In this document: piece after piece, positions 4,009 through 5,275 of the stretch
Position numbering within the stretch: position 1 is the first letter of the stretch
Layout: every line of letters begins with the position of its first letter
From: Rhodobacterales bacterium UBA3089
GTDB taxonomy: Bacteria > Pseudomonadota > Alphaproteobacteria > Rhodobacterales > Rhodobacteraceae
Direction of reading: 5' to 3'
NCBI GenBank assembly: GCA_002367255.1
Contig: DFBD01000055.1
Location: 6,030-11,304 of the forward strand
Length of the DNA: 5,275 bases
Notes under the pieces: generated by a model
Told to the model about the DNA's origin: nothing
The model's input: the letters and a program-made list of their open reading frames with translations, nothing else
Databases searched by the model: none
Translations under genes and position numbers: made by a program

Positions 4009-5133
4009 TTAGCAGGACCGTTTCAATAAGACAGAACCAACCGAATACCCCGCCCCGAAGGAGCAGATCAAGCCCAGTTCGCCATCTTCAATGTCATCGG
4101 AGTTCTGTGAAAACGCGATGATCGAACCGGCGGACGATGTGTTGGCATAGTCTTGCAAAATGTTTGGCTGCTCGCCCGGGTCAGGAACGCGCCCCAACAC
4201 CTTGCGCCCGATGAAATCGTTCATGGCTTTGTTGGCTTGGTGCAGCCAAAGGCGTTTCAGCTGATCAGGGCTGACACCTTCGGATTCAAGATGGTTAAGA
4301 ATGTGTTTAGAGACAATCGGTAACACTTCCTTAAACACTTTCCGCCCGTTTTGCATGAACTGCATGTCACGCCGATCAGCCATCCCATCAGGACGGGAGC
4401 GGCGCAGGAAGCCATTGTTGTTGCGGATGTTGTTGGAAAATTGGGTCAGGCACTTGGTCGAGAGAATCTCGAAATACGCGCCCGTTGCGTCTTCTTTACG
4501 CTCGATCAGGATTGCGGTGCATACGTCGCCGAAAATAAAGTGGCAGTCACGGTCGCGCCATTCCAGATGGCCTGAGCAAATCTCGGGGTTAACGACAAGA
4601 ATGGAGCGCGCGGAACCAGAACGGATCATATCGCTGGCCGCTTGAATGCCGAAAGTAGCCGAAGAACAGGCGACGTTCATGTCGAATCCAAAACCGTTAA
4701 TGCCTAACAAATCCTGAACCTCGATCGCGATGGCCGGATAGGCACGTTCAAGGTTAGAGGCCGCGACGATCACTGCATCCACATCCGCGGCTGTTTTCCC
4801 CGCCTGTGCCAGCGCTTTATTGCAGGCATCCACAGCCATTTCGGCCATCACACCTGGCTCATCATCGGAGCGTTGGCGCAGCAGCGGATGCATTATTTCA
4901 GGGTCAAGAATACCGGATTTATTCAGCACGTAGCGTTGGTGAATTCCGCTGGCTGCCACGATGAAACCGGAACTGGAGTGCGCCATTTCGGCCACATCAC
5001 CAGCCGCAATAGCATCGGCATTTTCGGCGTTAAAATTATCAGCGTAGGCATTGAAGGCGACAACCAGTTCATCGTTGGTAATGACCTCGGACGGGGTGAA
5101 AACGCCAGTACCAGAAATGACGGGTTGATGCAT
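4009..5133 (-). CDS. Beta-ketoacyl-ACP synthase III, long subtype
   Basis: A thiolase-fold condensing enzyme of the FabH class, which joins an acyl-CoA starter to malonyl-ACP. The triad is intact: Cys156 in NVACSSATFG (153-162), His298 in WLHQANKAMNDF (296-307) and Asn331 in YANTSSAGS (329-337). The end GLICSFGAGYSVGSVLL (354-370) is typical. At 374 residues it is longer than E. coli FabH (317). The extra sequence includes a segment of about 30 residues after the first strand (FNAYADNFNAENADAIAAGD, 27-46), the mark of a distinct proteobacterial subfamily annotated as 3-oxoacyl-ACP synthase III rather than classical fabH. Classical fabH normally sits with plsX, which is absent here, so this is probably a second copy with another acyl preference. 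CAGGAG (5140-5145) lies 6 nt before the ATG. It is first in a two-gene unit with tdk. Family certain; substrate unknown, so no symbol is given. Confidence 0.93.
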   Translation of the reverse strand: MHQPVISGTGVFTPSEVITNDELVVAFNAYADNFNAENADAIAAGDVAEMAHSSSGFIVAASGIHQRYVLNKSGILDPEIMHPLLRQRSDDEPGVMAEMAVDACNKALAQAGKTAADVDAVIVAASNLERAYPAIAIEVQDLLGINGFGFDMNVACSSATFGIQAASDMIRSGSARSILVVNPEICSGHLEWRDRDCHFIFGDVCTAILIERKEDATGAYFEILSTKCLTQFSNNIRNNNGFLRRSRPDGMADRRDMQFMQNGRKVFKEVLPIVSKHILNHLESEGVSPDQLKRLWLHQANKAMNDFIGRKVLGRVPDPGEQPNILQDYANTSSAGSIIAFSQNSDDIEDGELGLICSFGAGYSVGSVLLKRSC

Positions 5134-5275
5134 AAGTGGCTCCTGAAAAATGTGACAAGAGTGAAACCCTTTGGCTACGACGGGTCAAGTGTTAACCCGA
5201 GGTTAATCACATATGTTAGCGGTAAAAGATGTTGCCGCCGAACGTGCCCAACCTTTTTAACGTCCCGAACCACCC
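5134..5275. other. Upstream region of the KAS III gene at the window edge
   Basis: This stretch holds the KAS III SD (5140-5145), a possible minus-strand -35 TTGACC (5188-5183) with no good -10 (TTCACT at 17 nt), and a TTAA-N7-TTAA box. Short open frames reach or approach the edge on both strands: a plus-strand ATG at 5229 open to 5275, a 15-codon plus-strand ORF at 5213-5260, and a minus-strand frame open from 5275 to a TAA at 5218-5216. None is long enough to judge, so I call no gene here. Confidence 0.4.
5192..5206. promoter_or_regulatory. CtrA-like box upstream of KAS III-tdk
   Basis: TTAA (5192-5195), CCCGAGG, TTAA (5203-5206) has the exact half-sites and 7-nt spacing of the alphaproteobacterial CtrA motif. 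It is also a perfect inverted repeat, TTAACC-CGA-GGTTAA. It lies 59 bp upstream of the KAS III ATG and only 3 bp upstream of a possible -35 (TTGACC, minus strand), a position suited to an activator. Regulation by CtrA is inference. Confidence 0.4.

Noticed and set aside
5213..5260. 15-codon ORF with GAGG 9 nt upstream as a leader peptide
   Set aside because: No attenuator-like hairpins or codon runs are seen, and the downstream gene is outside the window.
5216..5275. Possible 3' end of an upstream minus-strand gene (19 codons then TAA)
   Set aside because: Too short to recognise and includes AGG and TTA codons in quick succession. Competing plus-strand frames are equally open, so no gene was called.
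1..5275. Search for CRISPR arrays, insertion sequences, tRNA/rRNA genes and phage or defence genes
   Set aside because: No direct-repeat array, terminal inverted repeats, transposase, cloverleaf sequence or defence domain was found. The content is housekeeping.

Overview
The window looks like chromosomal core DNA from an alphaproteobacterium, most likely of the Rhodobacteraceae/Roseobacteraceae. The grounds are the protein types (a UbiK-family protein divergent from lgt, a YbjN-family gene next to proC, a Phasin_2-type phasin with PhaR-like TGCTGCA operators, a CsaA-type protein, an E. coli-like Tdk and a long-type KAS III), moderate GC, and TTG/TTA codons mixed with GC-rich ones. This is judged from recognised sequence patterns; no search was run. 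No mobile element, CRISPR array, tRNA or rRNA was seen.

Layout. Bases 1-526 (minus) hold the N-terminal part of lgt, cut by the window edge. A spacer of about 117 bp separates it from the divergent ubiK-like gene (644-925, plus), which ends in a rho-independent terminator (947-980). Then comes a plus-strand pair, a YbjN-domain gene (1125-1622) and proC (1638-2459), 15 bp apart. Directly after proC lies a compact regulatory region: two near-identical 15-bp PhaR-like operators flank and overlap a TTGACA promoter, followed by a perfect 8-bp 5'-UTR hairpin and a phasin gene (2550-3011). The phasin 3' UTR carries an AU-rich hairpin whose loop exposes an anti-Shine-Dalgarno UCCUCCC, followed by a strong terminator. 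A CsaA-like tRNA-binding-domain gene (3088-3426) begins only 21 nt after that terminator. On the minus strand, a tight two-gene unit, KAS III (4009-5133) then tdk (3427-4005), converges on the csaA-like gene so that the two stop codons abut. The right edge (5134-5275) is the upstream region of the KAS III gene and contains a TTAA-N7-TTAA box resembling a CtrA site.

The genes are mostly housekeeping: lipoprotein maturation (Lgt), an accessory factor for ubiquinone synthesis (UbiK), proline synthesis (ProC), carbon-storage granules (phasin), thymidine salvage (Tdk) and acyl condensation (KAS III). I found no clear new multi-gene system. The most interesting material is non-coding: the phasin control region, and the phasin 3'-UTR hairpin, which resembles the CCUCCUCCC ('cuckoo'/CcsR) small RNAs of alphaproteobacteria.
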